Positions 51,475-60,831 of a DNA stretch of 64,000 bases are shown piece by piece; positions within the stretch are counted from its first letter, which is position 1, and each line of letters opens with the position of its first letter. A model generated the notes under the pieces. The model saw only the letters and a list, made by a program, of their open reading frames with translations. It did not search any database and was not told the origin of the DNA. A program made the position numbers and the translations under genes. Source of the DNA: Clostridiales bacterium CCNA10 (lineage in GTDB: Bacteria; Bacillota; Clostridia; Oscillospirales; Oscillospiraceae). The stretch is taken from contig AP018533.1 of NCBI GenBank assembly GCA_003573975.1, positions 558,001 through 622,000 of the forward strand, given 5' to 3'.

Positions 51475-51954
51475 ATGTACACTTTGTTGGAACTGCTGGA
51501 ACAGGACTGCACGCAGTCCCCGGCACAGCTGGCCGCACAGGCAGGCATGACCGAGGCACAGGTAAAGGACGAGCTCAGGCAGCTGGAGGAGAGCGGCGCG
51601 ATCCTCGGCTATCAGGCCATCATCGACTGGGACCGGGTGAAGCGGGAGAGAGTCACCGCCCTGATCGAGGTGAAGGTGGTACCCCAGAGCCTTGATGGCT
51701 TCGACCGCATTGCGGAGCGCATCTACCAGTATGACGAGGTGGAGAGCATGTACCTGATGAGCGGCGCCTTCGACCTGACTGTCATCATCTCGGGACGCAC
51801 CCTGCGGGAGGTGGCCCAGTTCGTGGGTGAGCGTCTGGCCCCTCTGGAGGGGGTCACCGGCACCGCCACCCACTTCATTTTGAAGAAATACAAGGAAAAA
51901 CATCTGGTATTCCGCCGCCCGGAGCCACAGGAAAGGGAGTTTGTCTTTTCATGA
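51475..51954 (+). CDS. Lrp/AsnC-family transcriptional regulator
   Basis: The 159-residue protein has an N-terminal helix-turn-helix (residues 5-55, PAQLAAQAGMTEAQVKDELR) and a C-terminal RAM ligand domain (VTALIEVKVVPQSLDGFDRI near 61, YLMSGAFDLTVIISG near 95). It overlaps the following aminotransferase gene by four bases, so it probably senses an amino acid and controls its own operon. Start ATG at 51475 after AGGAGGTCTCAGG. Confidence 0.92.
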   Translation: MYTLLELLEQDCTQSPAQLAAQAGMTEAQVKDELRQLEESGAILGYQAIIDWDRVKRERVTALIEVKVVPQSLDGFDRIAERIYQYDEVESMYLMSGAFDLTVIISGRTLREVAQFVGERLAPLEGVTGTATHFILKKYKEKHLVFRRPEPQEREFVFS

Positions 51955-53138
51955 ACTACGATCAGATCATTTCTCAGAAGATCCAGAATATCAAGCCCTC
52001 GGGCATCCGCAAGTTTTTTGATATCCTGGAGGAGATGACAGACGCCATCTCCCTGGGCATCGGTGAGCCCGATTTTGTCACCCCCTGGCACATCCGGGAC
52101 GCAGGCATCTACTCTTTGGAGCGGGGCCACACCAAGTATACCTCCAATGCCGGTATGCTGGAACTGCGGCGGGAGATCGCCAACTATCTCCGCCGCCGCT
52201 TTGACCTGGAATACGACTACACCAACCAGATCCTGGTCACTGTGGGCGGCAGCGAGGCCATCGACCTGGCGATCCGGGTCCTGGTGAATCCCGGGGACGA
52301 GGTCATCATCCCCGTGCCCTCCTTCGTGTGCTACGGGCCGCTCACTGAGATGGCCGGCGGCGTCCCCGTCTATGTGGAGCTGACGGCGGAGAACGGCTTC
52401 CGCCTCACCCCGGAGCAGCTGAAGGCGGCCATCACCCCACGCACCAAGGCCCTCGTGCTCCCCTTCCCCAGCAACCCCACCGGCGGCATCATGGAGCGCC
52501 GGGACCTGGAGGCCATCGCCCAGGTGCTGAAGGACAACGACATCATGGTCATCTCCGACGAGATCTATGCCGAGCTTACCTACGGACAGCGCCATGTCTC
52601 CCCGGCCAACCTCACCCAGCTGTATGACCGGACCGTGGTGGTCAACGGCTTCTCAAAAAGCCACGCCATGACCGGCTGGCGCATGGGCTACGTCTGCGCC
52701 CCCCAGCCTGTGATCGCCGCCATGACCAAGCTGCACCAGTTCGGCATCATGTCCGCCCCCACCACCAGCCAGTATGCCGCCATCGAGGCCATGCGCAGCG
52801 GCGACGAGGACATTGCCCACATGAGGGAGGAGTATGACAGCCGCCGCCGCTATCTGGTGGAGAATCTGAACCGCATCGGCCTGGACTGCTTCGAGCCCAA
52901 AGGCGCCTTCTATGTGTTCCCCTGCATCCGCTCCAGCGGCCTGAGCTCCGATGAGTTCTGCGAGCGCTTCCTCCGGGAGGAGAAGGTGGCTGTCATCCCC
53001 GGCACTGCCTTCGGACCCGGGGGAGAGGGCTATGTCCGGGCCTGCTACGCCTCCTCCATGCGGGACCTCACCGAGTCCATCAGCCGCCTGGACAACTTCC
53101 TCCAGAACCTGCGGCGCAAGCAGGGGCAGGACGGATGA
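51951..53138 (+). CDS. class I aminotransferase (aspartate/aromatic type, PatA-like)
   Basis: The 395-residue enzyme has LGIGEPDFVTPWHIRDAG near residue 34, TSNAGMLELRREIANYL near 64, PFPSNPTGGIM near 165, VISDEIYAELTYG near 197 and the PLP lysine in NGFSKSHAMTGWRMGY near 228. It belongs to the I-gamma group that uses aspartate, alanine or aromatic amino acids. It is translationally coupled to the Lrp-like regulator and followed by thrH and a DUF1015 gene, which hints at a serine/threonine-family role. Confidence 0.88.
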   Translation: MNYDQIISQKIQNIKPSGIRKFFDILEEMTDAISLGIGEPDFVTPWHIRDAGIYSLERGHTKYTSNAGMLELRREIANYLRRRFDLEYDYTNQILVTVGGSEAIDLAIRVLVNPGDEVIIPVPSFVCYGPLTEMAGGVPVYVELTAENGFRLTPEQLKAAITPRTKALVLPFPSNPTGGIMERRDLEAIAQVLKDNDIMVISDEIYAELTYGQRHVSPANLTQLYDRTVVVNGFSKSHAMTGWRMGYVCAPQPVIAAMTKLHQFGIMSAPTTSQYAAIEAMRSGDEDIAHMREEYDSRRRYLVENLNRIGLDCFEPKGAFYVFPCIRSSGLSSDEFCERFLREEKVAVIPGTAFGPGGEGYVRACYASSMRDLTESISRLDNFLQNLRRKQGQDG

Positions 53139-53231
53139 CAGCATCTCCCTAAAATCAAATATCACTGCCGCGGGATGAATGATGGCGGAGAAAAAACGTC
53201 AACACGCCTGCGGGAAAAGGAGCAGATCACA

Positions 53232-53834
53232 ATGAATATTGTTTGTTTGGATATGGAGGGCGTTCTGGTCCCGGAGATCTGGATCGCCTTCGCCGAGGCC
53301 AGCGGCATCCCCGAGCTGAAGCGGACCACCCGGGATGAGCCCGATTATGACAAGTTGATGCGCTGGCGTCTGGACATTTTGAAGAAGCACGGCCTTGGGA
53401 TCAGGGAGATCCAGGCGACCATCGCCAGGATCGACCCGCTCCCCGGGGCCAAGGAGTTTTTGGACGCCCTGCGGAAGGACACCCAGGTCATCATCCTCAG
53501 CGACACCTTTGAGCAGTTCGCCAAGCCCCTGATGGAGAAGCTGGGCTGGCCCACCATCTTCTGCAATACCCTGGAGGTGGCGGACAGCGGCGAGATCACC
53601 GGCTTCCGGATGCGCTGCCCCCAGTCCAAGCTGACCACGGTGCGGGGCCTTCAGTCCATCGGCTATGACACCATCGCCGCCGGGGACAGCTTCAACGACC
53701 TGGGTATGATCCAGGCCAGCAAGGCGGGATTCCTCTTCAAATCCACCGACGCCATCAAGGCCGACCACCCGGAGGTGCCCGCCTATGAGGAGTTCAGCGA
53801 CCTGCTCCGGGCCATCCGTGCGGCGCTGGACTGA
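53232..53834 (+). CDS. thrH: ThrH phosphoserine phosphatase/homoserine phosphotransferase
   Basis: The ATG at 53232 begins the conserved MNIVCLDMEGVLVPEIWIAF, where the HAD nucleophile Asp is followed by Glu in place of the second Asp, as in Pseudomonas ThrH. ILSDTFEQFAKPLMEKLGWP near residue 95 and AAGDSFNDLGMIQASKAG near 155 complete the HAD motifs. The 200-residue length matches. ThrH dephosphorylates phosphoserine and can pass the phosphate to homoserine. Confidence 0.9.
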   Translation: MNIVCLDMEGVLVPEIWIAFAEASGIPELKRTTRDEPDYDKLMRWRLDILKKHGLGIREIQATIARIDPLPGAKEFLDALRKDTQVIILSDTFEQFAKPLMEKLGWPTIFCNTLEVADSGEITGFRMRCPQSKLTTVRGLQSIGYDTIAAGDSFNDLGMIQASKAGFLFKSTDAIKADHPEVPAYEEFSDLLRAIRAALD

Positions 53835-53897
53835 CCTGCAGACGCGCTCATATCTGGAGAAACAAACCGAACGTTCTTTGAAAAGAGATGGATCGAC

Positions 53898-55181
53898 ATG
53901 AATCAAGATAAGCTGCCCTTCCTGCCCGCGGACATCCTCCTGCCACGGGACTGTGCATACAGCAAATGGAGCGTCGTGGCCTGCGACCAGTACACCTCCC
54001 AGCCGGAGTACTGGCAGCGGGTGGAGGAGCGGGTGGGCTCCGCCCCCTCCACCCTGCGCCTCATCCTGCCGGAGAGCCGGCTGGAGGGTCCCGACACCCA
54101 GGCCGACATCACGGAGATCAACAGCACGATGAGCCGCTATCTCCGGGAGGGCCGGTTCCAGGTCCACCCAGACGCGGTCTTTTACATCGAGCGCACCCTG
54201 GACGGCGGCAAGGTCCGCCGCGGCCTGGTGGGCCGGATCGATCTGGAGCAGTACGACTATGAGCCCGGCTCCGCCGCCCCCATCCGGGCCACCGAGGGGA
54301 CGGTGCTCTCCCGCATCCCGCCCCGGGTGGCGGTGCGGAAAAACGCCCCCATCGAGCTGCCCCATGTGATGCTGCTGGCCGACGACCCGGGCCGGACTGT
54401 GATCGAGCCGCTGTCCGGCCAGACGGCGGAGATGCGCCCCCTCTACGACTTCGACCTGATGGAGCGGGGCGGGCACATCCGGGGCTGGGAGCTGACCCCG
54501 GAGCAGTGGGGGCAGACCGCCCGTGCCCTGGCCGCCCTGGCCGACCCCGACGCCTTTAATGCCCGGTACCGCACCAGCGGCCTGCCCGTGATGCTCTTTG
54601 CCGTGGGGGATGGGAACCACTCCCTGGCCACCGCCAAGGAGTGCTATGAGCGGCAGAAGAAGCTCTGTCCGCCGGAGCAGTGGGACAGCCTGCCCGCCCG
54701 GTATGCCCTGGTGGAGCTGAACAACCTCCACGACGATTCCCTGGAGTTCGAGCCCATCCACCGGGTGGTATTCGGGGCAGACCCGGAGGAGCTGCTGGAC
54801 GCCTTGGCCGCCTTCTACCCCGGCAGCAGCCGGACAGACCGCCCGGAGGGCCATCGGCTGGCCTGGGTGGCCAGAGGCCAGGAGGGGACCGTGTCGGTCC
54901 CTCAGCCCTCCGCACAGCTTCCCGTGGGCACCTTGCAGCACTTCCTGGACGAGTACCTTCTCTCCCATCCCGGGGCCCGGGTGGACTACATCCACGGAGA
55001 GGATGTGGTGCGCAGCCTGGCCGCCCAGCCGGACACCGTGGGGTTCCTGCTGCCCGCCATGGGCAAGGAGGAGCTGTTCCCCACCGTGATCCACGACGGG
55101 GTGCTGCCCCGCAAGACCTTCTCTATGGGGGAGGCCCACGACAAGCGGTTCTATCTGGAGGCCCGGCGCATCCGGGTCTGA
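53898..55181 (+). CDS. DUF1015 family protein (ParB/serine-kinase-like)
   Basis: The 427-residue protein belongs to DUF1015: PADILLPRDCAYSKWSVVAC near residue 11, YTSQPEYWQRVEE near 32, and the conserved block MLFAVGDGNHSLATAKECYE near 233. The GDGNHS motif resembles the nucleotide/phosphate site of ParB-type serine kinases (SerK/SbnI). DUF1015 genes often sit beside serA/serC, and here it follows thrH. A role in serine or phosphoserine metabolism is inferred, not proven. Confidence 0.85.
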   Translation: MNQDKLPFLPADILLPRDCAYSKWSVVACDQYTSQPEYWQRVEERVGSAPSTLRLILPESRLEGPDTQADITEINSTMSRYLREGRFQVHPDAVFYIERTLDGGKVRRGLVGRIDLEQYDYEPGSAAPIRATEGTVLSRIPPRVAVRKNAPIELPHVMLLADDPGRTVIEPLSGQTAEMRPLYDFDLMERGGHIRGWELTPEQWGQTARALAALADPDAFNARYRTSGLPVMLFAVGDGNHSLATAKECYERQKKLCPPEQWDSLPARYALVELNNLHDDSLEFEPIHRVVFGADPEELLDALAAFYPGSSRTDRPEGHRLAWVARGQEGTVSVPQPSAQLPVGTLQHFLDEYLLSHPGARVDYIHGEDVVRSLAAQPDTVGFLLPAMGKEELFPTVIHDGVLPRKTFSMGEAHDKRFYLEARRIRV

Positions 55182-55197
55182 GCGACGAGGTGATTTT

Positions 55198-56049
55198 GTG
55201 GAGATACAGGCCTTTGCCAAGCTGAATCTGACCCTGGACGTGCTGGGGAAGCGGCCGGATGGCTATCACGATCTGCGGATGGTGATGCAGTCCATCACCC
55301 TCTGCGACACCCTGACCCTCACCCCAAACCAGGGTCAGGGCCTGCGGGTGAGCACCGACCTGCACTTTCTCCCCACCGGGGAGAAAAATCTGGCTGCCAT
55401 AGCCGCCCGCCGGTTCTGGGAGGCCCTGGGCTGTCCGGCTGAGGACCTGGACATCTGCATCCGGAAGCGCATTCCGGTGTGCGCCGGTATGGCCGGTGGG
55501 AGCACCGACGCCGCCGCCGTCCTCCGTGCCCTGAACCAGCGGGCGGGCAGCCCCCTCACCCCGGCAGAGCTGGCACGGGTGGGGGAGCAGGTGGGCTCTG
55601 ACGTGCCCTACTGCGTTTTGGGCGGCACCGCCCTGGCGGAGGGCAGGGGAGAGCGCCTCACTCCGCTGCCCGCCCTGCCCCGCTGCTGGGTGGTGGTCTG
55701 CAAGCCGGAGTTCGCCATCTCCACGCCGGAGCTCTTTGCCCGCATCGACAGCGTCCGCCTGCGCTGCCGTCCCGACACAGACGGCCTGCTCTCCGCCCTG
55801 GAGGAAGGGGACCTGGGGGGAGCCGCCCGGCGGATGTACAACGTATTTGAGGACGTCCTTCCCCCGCGGCAGCGGGACCGGGTGGGGGAGCTGAAAAACG
55901 CACTGATCCAGGCAGGGGCCCTGGGGGCCAATATGAGCGGCACCGGCCCCACGGCCTTCGGCCTGTTTGACTGTCCGGAGGCGGCGGAGGAGGCACGGGC
56001 TGTTCTGGCGGAGAACTGCCGGGACATATTTTTGTGCCAGACGGTTTAA
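55198..56049 (+). CDS. ispE: 4-diphosphocytidyl-2-C-methyl-D-erythritol kinase
   Basis: The GTG start at 55198 begins the family sequence MEIQAFAKLNLTLDVLGKRP. The 283-residue GHMP kinase has the ATP loop PVCAGMAGGSTDAAAVLRAL near residue 92 and the C-terminal GANMSGTGPTAFGLF near 242. It acts in the MEP isoprenoid pathway. It starts 16 bp after the DUF1015 stop and is followed by a strong terminator, and then by spoIIR. Confidence 0.96.
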   Translation: MEIQAFAKLNLTLDVLGKRPDGYHDLRMVMQSITLCDTLTLTPNQGQGLRVSTDLHFLPTGEKNLAAIAARRFWEALGCPAEDLDICIRKRIPVCAGMAGGSTDAAAVLRALNQRAGSPLTPAELARVGEQVGSDVPYCVLGGTALAEGRGERLTPLPALPRCWVVVCKPEFAISTPELFARIDSVRLRCRPDTDGLLSALEEGDLGGAARRMYNVFEDVLPPRQRDRVGELKNALIQAGALGANMSGTGPTAFGLFDCPEAAEEARAVLAENCRDIFLCQTV

Positions 56050-56060
56050 AAGAACAAAAA

Positions 56061-56115
56061 GCCGTCCATCCTATCTGTACCGCAGGTACTACTACATAGG
56101 ATGGACGGTGTTTTT
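56061..56115 (+). terminator. terminator of ispE abutting spoIIR
   Basis: GCCGTCCATCCTAT pairs with ATAGGATGGACGGT (56061-56074 with 56096-56109), with an inner GTACC/GGTAC hairpin, and runs into GTTTTT. The T-run ends at the base before the spoIIR ATG. Confidence 0.88.
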
Positions 56116-56739
56116 ATGCTGGATCGGAATTTGAAGCGCTGGGAGCTGGCTCTGATGTTCGGGCTGCTGTGTGGACTGCTGGGCGGCTTCTGGCTGGACC
56201 GGGAGCAGACCCAGCTGGCCGACCGGGTGATCCGCTTTCATGTGATCGCCAACTCGGACAGCCCGGAGGACAAGGCGCTGAAGCTTCAGGTGCGGGACCG
56301 GGTGCTGGCCGAGACGGAGACCTTTTACCCCGAGCGCGCCACTCTGGAGGAGGCCAGGGCCGCCCTGGAGGCCCACCTGGAGGAGCTGGCCGCGGCGGGT
56401 CAGGCGGCGGTGACAGAGGCGGGGCGGAGCGAGCCGGTGACCGCCCGCCTGGAGCGGTGCTGGTTCCCCACCAAGGAGTATGACGGCTTCGCCCTCCCGG
56501 CCGGGGAGTATACCGCCCTGCGTGTCGTCATCGGCGAGGGGCAGGGGCAGAACTGGTGGTGTGTGGCCTTCCCGCCTCTCTGTCTGGAGGCCGCCTCCGA
56601 GACGGTGGACGAGGCAGCGGCGGCGGGATACTTCTCCCCGGGCCAGGCTGCCCTAATCACCGAGGAGGACCGGGGCTATGTGCTGAAATTTAGGGCCATG
56701 GAGCTGCTGGGGGAGTGGAAGGGCCTCCTGTGCCGCTGA
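56116..56739 (+). CDS. spoIIR: stage II sporulation protein R
   Basis: The 207-residue protein has an N-terminal membrane/signal helix (about residues 6-22) and the SpoIIR hallmark VIRFHVIANSDSPEDKALKL near 37-56, then QVRDRVL. In Bacillus it is made in the forespore under sigma F and signals SpoIIGA to activate sigma E. The ATG at 56116 is preferred to the one at 56101, which lies inside the ispE terminator stem. The ribosome site is weak and overlaps the terminator. Confidence 0.92.
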   Translation: MLDRNLKRWELALMFGLLCGLLGGFWLDREQTQLADRVIRFHVIANSDSPEDKALKLQVRDRVLAETETFYPERATLEEARAALEAHLEELAAAGQAAVTEAGRSEPVTARLERCWFPTKEYDGFALPAGEYTALRVVIGEGQGQNWWCVAFPPLCLEAASETVDEAAAAGYFSPGQAALITEEDRGYVLKFRAMELLGEWKGLLCR

Positions 56740-56783
56740 AAAAATGCGCCGGCTGTCGTGGGACAGCCGGCGCGTTCCGTTTC
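56738..56783. terminator. bidirectional terminator between spoIIR and ftsH
   Basis: A 12-bp perfect stem GCGCCGGCTGTC with a GTGG loop has A6 on the left (minus-strand T-run) and GTTCCGTTT on the right. Confidence 0.85.
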
Positions 56784-56785
56784 GG

Positions 56786-58660
56786 TTACTTCTGGGAAGG
56801 CAGGGCGGTAAATTCCTCTCCGTCCGGATCGGTGAACACCCGGGCGAAGGTCTCGCCGCTCATGGTCTCGTGGGTCAGCAGGTACTGGGCGGTGAGCTCC
56901 AGCTCCTTCCGGAACCGGGTGAGGATCTCCTCGCACCGGGAATATGCCTGGTCCACGATGGCCTTGACCTCCTCGTCGATGAGACCGGCCACCTCCTCCG
57001 AGTAGCTGCGGGCCTGGGCCATGGTCCGGCCGATGAATACCTCGTCGCTCTCATTGCCATAGGCGATGGCGCCCAGCTTGTCGCTCATGCCGAACTTGGT
57101 GACCATGGAGCGGGCGATGGAGGACGCCTTCTGGATGTCGCTGGCGGCCCCGGTGGATACATCCCCCAGCACCAGCTGCTCCGCCACCCGGCCACCCAGG
57201 CACACCGCAATGCGCTCCTCCAGCTCCCGGCGGGACTGGTAGGCCCGGTCCTCCTGGGGCAGGGAGATGGTCATGCCGCCGGCGGGGCCGCGGGGGATGA
57301 TGGTGATCTGATGCACCGGATCCTGGCTGTCCAGCTTGTGGATGACCACGGCGTGTCCCGCCTCGTGATAGGCGGTGAGGCGCTTGGCCTGGGGGGTGAC
57401 CACCCGGCTCTTCTTCTCCGGACCGGCGATCACCTTCATCATGGCTTCATGGAGGTCAGACATGGTGATGAAGCGCTTGTCGGACCGGGCGGCCAGCAGG
57501 GCGGCCTCGTTGAGCAGATTCTCCAGGTCGGCCCCGGTGAAGCCCGCAGTGGCCTTGGCCAGGTCGGACAGGGAGGCGTCCTCCGCCAGTGGCTTTTTCC
57601 GGGCGTGGACCTTCAGGATCTCCTCCCGGCCCCGGATGTCGGGCAGTCCCACATAGATCTGCCGGTCAAAGCGGCCGGGCCGCAGCAGGGCGGGGTCCAG
57701 GATGTCCTGGCGGTTGGTGGCGGCCATGACGATGACCCCCTCGTTGGAGGCAAAACCGTCCATCTCCACCAGAAGCTGGTTCAGCGTCTGCTCCCGCTCG
57801 TCATGGCCACCGCCCAGGCCGGCCCCTCTCTGGCGGCCCACGGCGTCGATCTCGTCGATGAATACGATGGCGGGGGCCTCCTTCTTGGCCTGATCGAACA
57901 GGTCCCGGACCCGGCTGGCGCCCACGCCCACATACAGCTCCACAAAGTCAGAGCCGGAAATGGACAGGAAGTGGACCCCCGCCTCGCCGGCCACCGCCTT
58001 GGCGATCAGCGTCTTGCCGGTGCCCGGAGGGCCCACCAGCAGCACGCCCTTGGGGATCCGGGCGCCCAGGGAGATGAACTTCTGGGGATCCCGCAGAAAA
58101 TCCACGATCTCCCGCAGCTCCTCCTTCTCCTCCTCTGCACCGGCCACATCCTGGAAGGTGACCTTCTTCCCCTGGTCGGCCAGGGTGCGGGTGCGGGCGT
58201 GTCCGAAGCGGCTGGGCCCAGGACCTCCGCCAGAGCTGCCCCCGGACTGCCGCAGATACATCATGTACCAGAAAGCGGCCATGACCAGCAGCAGGACCAG
58301 ATAGGGGAGCATCCGGTACCACCAGGTCCCTTCGATGCCCACCTTGTAGTCGTAGCCCTCCAGCACGCCGCTCTCGTGCTGCTGATCGATAAGCTCGTGC
58401 AGGTCCGAATAGAACACGGACAGATCGGGCAGCTGGTAGTGGACCGTGCTGACCTTATCTCCTTCCTCCCGGATCTGAAGGCCCAGGTCGTTTCCGTTCA
58501 GCACGAAATATTTGACCTTTTCCTGCTCAAACAGGGTCCGGACCTGGCTGTATGTGGGATCGTCCGCCTCATCCATCTGCTGGACCGTGTTGACCGCAAA
58601 GATCATCAGCAGGAGCAGCATGAGATAGAGTATCACATCCCGGGAACTGAATCGCTTCAA
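56786..58660 (-). CDS. ftsH: ATP-dependent zinc metalloprotease FtsH
   Basis: The 624-residue membrane protease has helices at residues 9-24 and about 110-130 flanking an extracytoplasmic domain. Walker [16 protein letters not shown] is near 212, Walker [14 protein letters not shown] near 270, the SRH region [20 protein letters not shown] near 312 and zinc site [11 protein letters not shown] near 431. It degrades misfolded membrane and regulatory proteins. The Gly-rich linker [20 protein letters not shown] precedes the AAA domain. It is the last gene of the minus-strand cluster after hpt. Confidence 0.97.
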   Translation of the reverse strand: MKRFSSRDVILYLMLLLLMIFAVNTVQQMDEADDPTYSQVRTLFEQEKVKYFVLNGNDLGLQIREEGDKVSTVHYQLPDLSVFYSDLHELIDQQHESGVLEGYDYKVGIEGTWWYRMLPYLVLLLVMAAFWYMMYLRQSGGSSGGGPGPSRFGHARTRTLADQGKKVTFQDVAGAEEEKEELREIVDFLRDPQKFISLGARIPKGVLLVGPPGTGKTLIAKAVAGEAGVHFLSISGSDFVELYVGVGASRVRDLFDQAKKEAPAIVFIDEIDAVGRQRGAGLGGGHDEREQTLNQLLVEMDGFASNEGVIVMAATNRQDILDPALLRPGRFDRQIYVGLPDIRGREEILKVHARKKPLAEDASLSDLAKATAGFTGADLENLLNEAALLAARSDKRFITMSDLHEAMMKVIAGPEKKSRVVTPQAKRLTAYHEAGHAVVIHKLDSQDPVHQITIIPRGPAGGMTISLPQEDRAYQSRRELEERIAVCLGGRVAEQLVLGDVSTGAASDIQKASSIARSMVTKFGMSDKLGAIAYGNESDEVFIGRTMAQARSYSEEVAGLIDEEVKAIVDQAYSRCEEILTRFRKELELTAQYLLTHETMSGETFARVFTDPDGEEFTALPSQK

Positions 58661-58742
58661 GAGAGGACACTTCCTTTCCGGCGGTGTAGGGATACGCGGA
58701 GGACACGGTCCGCCAACCGGGGCCCTCCGGCGCTTGGATGGG

Positions 58743-59285
58743 TCAGCCGCCGTAGACCTCAGGCTTCAGGATCCCGATGTAGGGCAGATTGCGGTAGTGC
58801 TCGGCGTAGTCCAGGCCATAACCCACCACGAACGCGTCCGGGATGGTAAAGCCGGAGTAGTGGACCTCCACCGGCTTGGTGCGGCGCTCGGGCTTGTCCA
58901 GCAGAGTACACAGCCGGATGGAGGCGGGCTTGCGCTGAGCCAGCAGCTTCAGCAGATAACTCAGGGTGTTCCCGGAGTCCAGGATGTCCTCCACCACGAT
59001 GATGTGCTTTCCAGCGATGTCGCTGGAGAGGTCCTTGGTGATCTGGACCTGACCGGTGGAGGAGGTGCCGGAGCCATAGGAGGACACGGCCATAAAGTCC
59101 ACAGTGCAGGGCAGGTCGATCCGGCGGCACAGGTCCGCCATAAAGACGAAGGAGCCGCGCAGGACACTGATGAGGACGATCTCCTTCCCCTGGTAGTCCT
59201 GGGTGACCTGCCGGGCGATCTCATTCACCCGGCTGGCCAGCTGCTCCTCGCTGAAGAGGATCTCCTGAATATCTTTTTCCAACAT
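58743..59285 (-). CDS. hpt: hypoxanthine phosphoribosyltransferase
   Basis: The 180-residue enzyme makes IMP or GMP from the base and PRPP. It shows [20 protein letters not shown] near residue 40, the PRPP motif [16 protein letters not shown] near 97 and [20 protein letters not shown] near 153. The tilS-hpt-ftsH order is classical in Firmicutes. Start ATG at 59283-59285. Confidence 0.96.
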   Translation of the reverse strand: MLEKDIQEILFSEEQLASRVNEIARQVTQDYQGKEIVLISVLRGSFVFMADLCRRIDLPCTVDFMAVSSYGSGTSSTGQVQITKDLSSDIAGKHIIVVEDILDSGNTLSYLLKLLAQRKPASIRLCTLLDKPERRTKPVEVHYSGFTIPDAFVVGYGLDYAEHYRNLPYIGILKPEVYGG

Positions 59286-59302
59286 AATACTTCTTCCTTT
59301 CC

Positions 59303-60772
59303 TCACAATGACTGCTGCTGAATGGATTGCCGGCCGGATGGCTCCGGCGCGGCCAAGCTTTGAAATTCCTGGGGCGGGGTCAGCCGGATGCGCCACGCGG
59401 GCGCTCCGTGCGGGGGGAGCAGAGCGGCGTCCGGTCCCAGGCCTGCCACCCCGGCCAGACAGCCGCCGCAGTCCAGCACCGGAAGCCCCGGGCGGAGCCA
59501 GGCGGGGATCTTCTGATCCACGCACCATTTTTTGACGGTCTTGGTGGGGCGGCCCGGCAGCTTCAGCCGGTCCCCTGTCCGACGGCCCCGCAGGGTCAGA
59601 GCATGGACCGCGTCCCGGTCCAGCCAAAACTGAAGAGGCCCCTGCCGTTGCCCCCGGTAGAGCTCCGGGGTGCTGTGTACCGTCCAGCCCGCCCACTCCG
59701 CCGTGCCCGGCAGGGGCAGCGGGACTTGATTTTCCGGCGCCGCCGGAGGGGCGGAGCGTGTCAAGATCAGGCGGCTGTACGCCCGGCGGGCGGTGACGCC
59801 GCCCGGGAGATTCAGTTCCGCTGACGGATCTCCGCTGCGGCAGAGGGCGATCAGGCCCTCCAGGTGGGCGGCGGAGCAGTTCTCGTTTCCACCCTCCATA
59901 CGGCCCAGCAGGATGCGGGCAGCCCGCACTGCCAGGGGCTGGGGAAGGGCCGCCACCGATTCCGCGGGGAGAGACAGTCCCCCGGGGATCTCCTCCAGGG
60001 GCGCAAGGGAGGCCTGGACCTGCTCCACCAGATACGCCTCGTCCGCCCGGAGGCGGGCGGACATCTCTCCCAGCCGGACGGTCAGGCCGGGGGATATGGC
60101 CTCCAGTTCGGGCAGTACCCGGTGGCGCAGGCGGTTTCGGGTGTATGCATCGTCCCGATTGGTGGCGTCCTCCCGCCAGGGCAGCCCCCAGAAGCGGAGA
60201 TACGCCTCGATCTCATTTCGTGAGACGGACAGCAGGGGGCGGATCACATCCCCCTGACGGGGTCTGATCCCTCCCAGGCCGCGCAGCCCGGTCCCCCGGA
60301 TCAGGTGGAGCAGGATGGTCTCCGCGTTATCCCCGGCGTTGTGGGCGGTGGCGATCCACTGGGCCCCGCAGGTCCGGGCGGTCCGGCGGAGAAAATCATA
60401 GCGCATGTCCCGGGCGGTCTCCTCCACACCGCGGCGGCGGCGGCGGGCCTCTCCGGACACATCGCCGCCCCCGATGAACAGTTCCACCGGGGGCAGGTCC
60501 CGCCATGTCCCGTCGGGCTGGAGCAGGCGGTCCCGCCCGCAGCACAGGGTGATGAACTGGCGGACGAAGGCCGCGTCCCGGTCGGCCTCCTCCCCACGCA
60601 GCTGGTGGTTGTAGTGGGCGGCGGCCAATGTAAAGGGGACCTCCCGGCGCAGTCGGTACAACTGGTGGAGCAGGCACACGGAGTCCGCTCCGCCGGATAC
60701 GGCGCACAGGACGGTGCTGCCGGGGGGGATCAGCTCCCGCGCCAGAAGCAGACCGCCTGCAAAATCACCCAT
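59303..60772 (-). CDS. tilS: tRNA(Ile)-lysidine synthase
   Basis: The 489-residue enzyme converts cytidine 34 of tRNA-Ile(CAU) to lysidine. The PP-loop CAVSGGADSVCLLHQL is near residue 24, AAHYNHQLRGEEADRD near 50, ATAHNAGDNAETILLHLIRG near 141, and NRDDAYTRNRLRHRVLPELE near 204. The C-terminal TilS domain covers about 380-460. It is encoded 59 bp after dnaB and just before hpt. Confidence 0.94.
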   Translation of the reverse strand: MGDFAGGLLLARELIPPGSTVLCAVSGGADSVCLLHQLYRLRREVPFTLAAAHYNHQLRGEEADRDAAFVRQFITLCCGRDRLLQPDGTWRDLPPVELFIGGGDVSGEARRRRRGVEETARDMRYDFLRRTARTCGAQWIATAHNAGDNAETILLHLIRGTGLRGLGGIRPRQGDVIRPLLSVSRNEIEAYLRFWGLPWREDATNRDDAYTRNRLRHRVLPELEAISPGLTVRLGEMSARLRADEAYLVEQVQASLAPLEEIPGGLSLPAESVAALPQPLAVRAARILLGRMEGGNENCSAAHLEGLIALCRSGDPSAELNLPGGVTARRAYSRLILTRSAPPAAPENQVPLPLPGTAEWAGWTVHSTPELYRGQRQGPLQFWLDRDAVHALTLRGRRTGDRLKLPGRPTKTVKKWCVDQKIPAWLRPGLPVLDCGGCLAGVAGLGPDAALLPPHGAPAWRIRLTPPQEFQSLAAPEPSGRQSIQQQSL

Positions 60773-60831
60773 AGATCCTCCCGGGCCCCATTTTGGGGTT
60801 GAATCCGTAAAAATTCATCTTAAAAATACGG

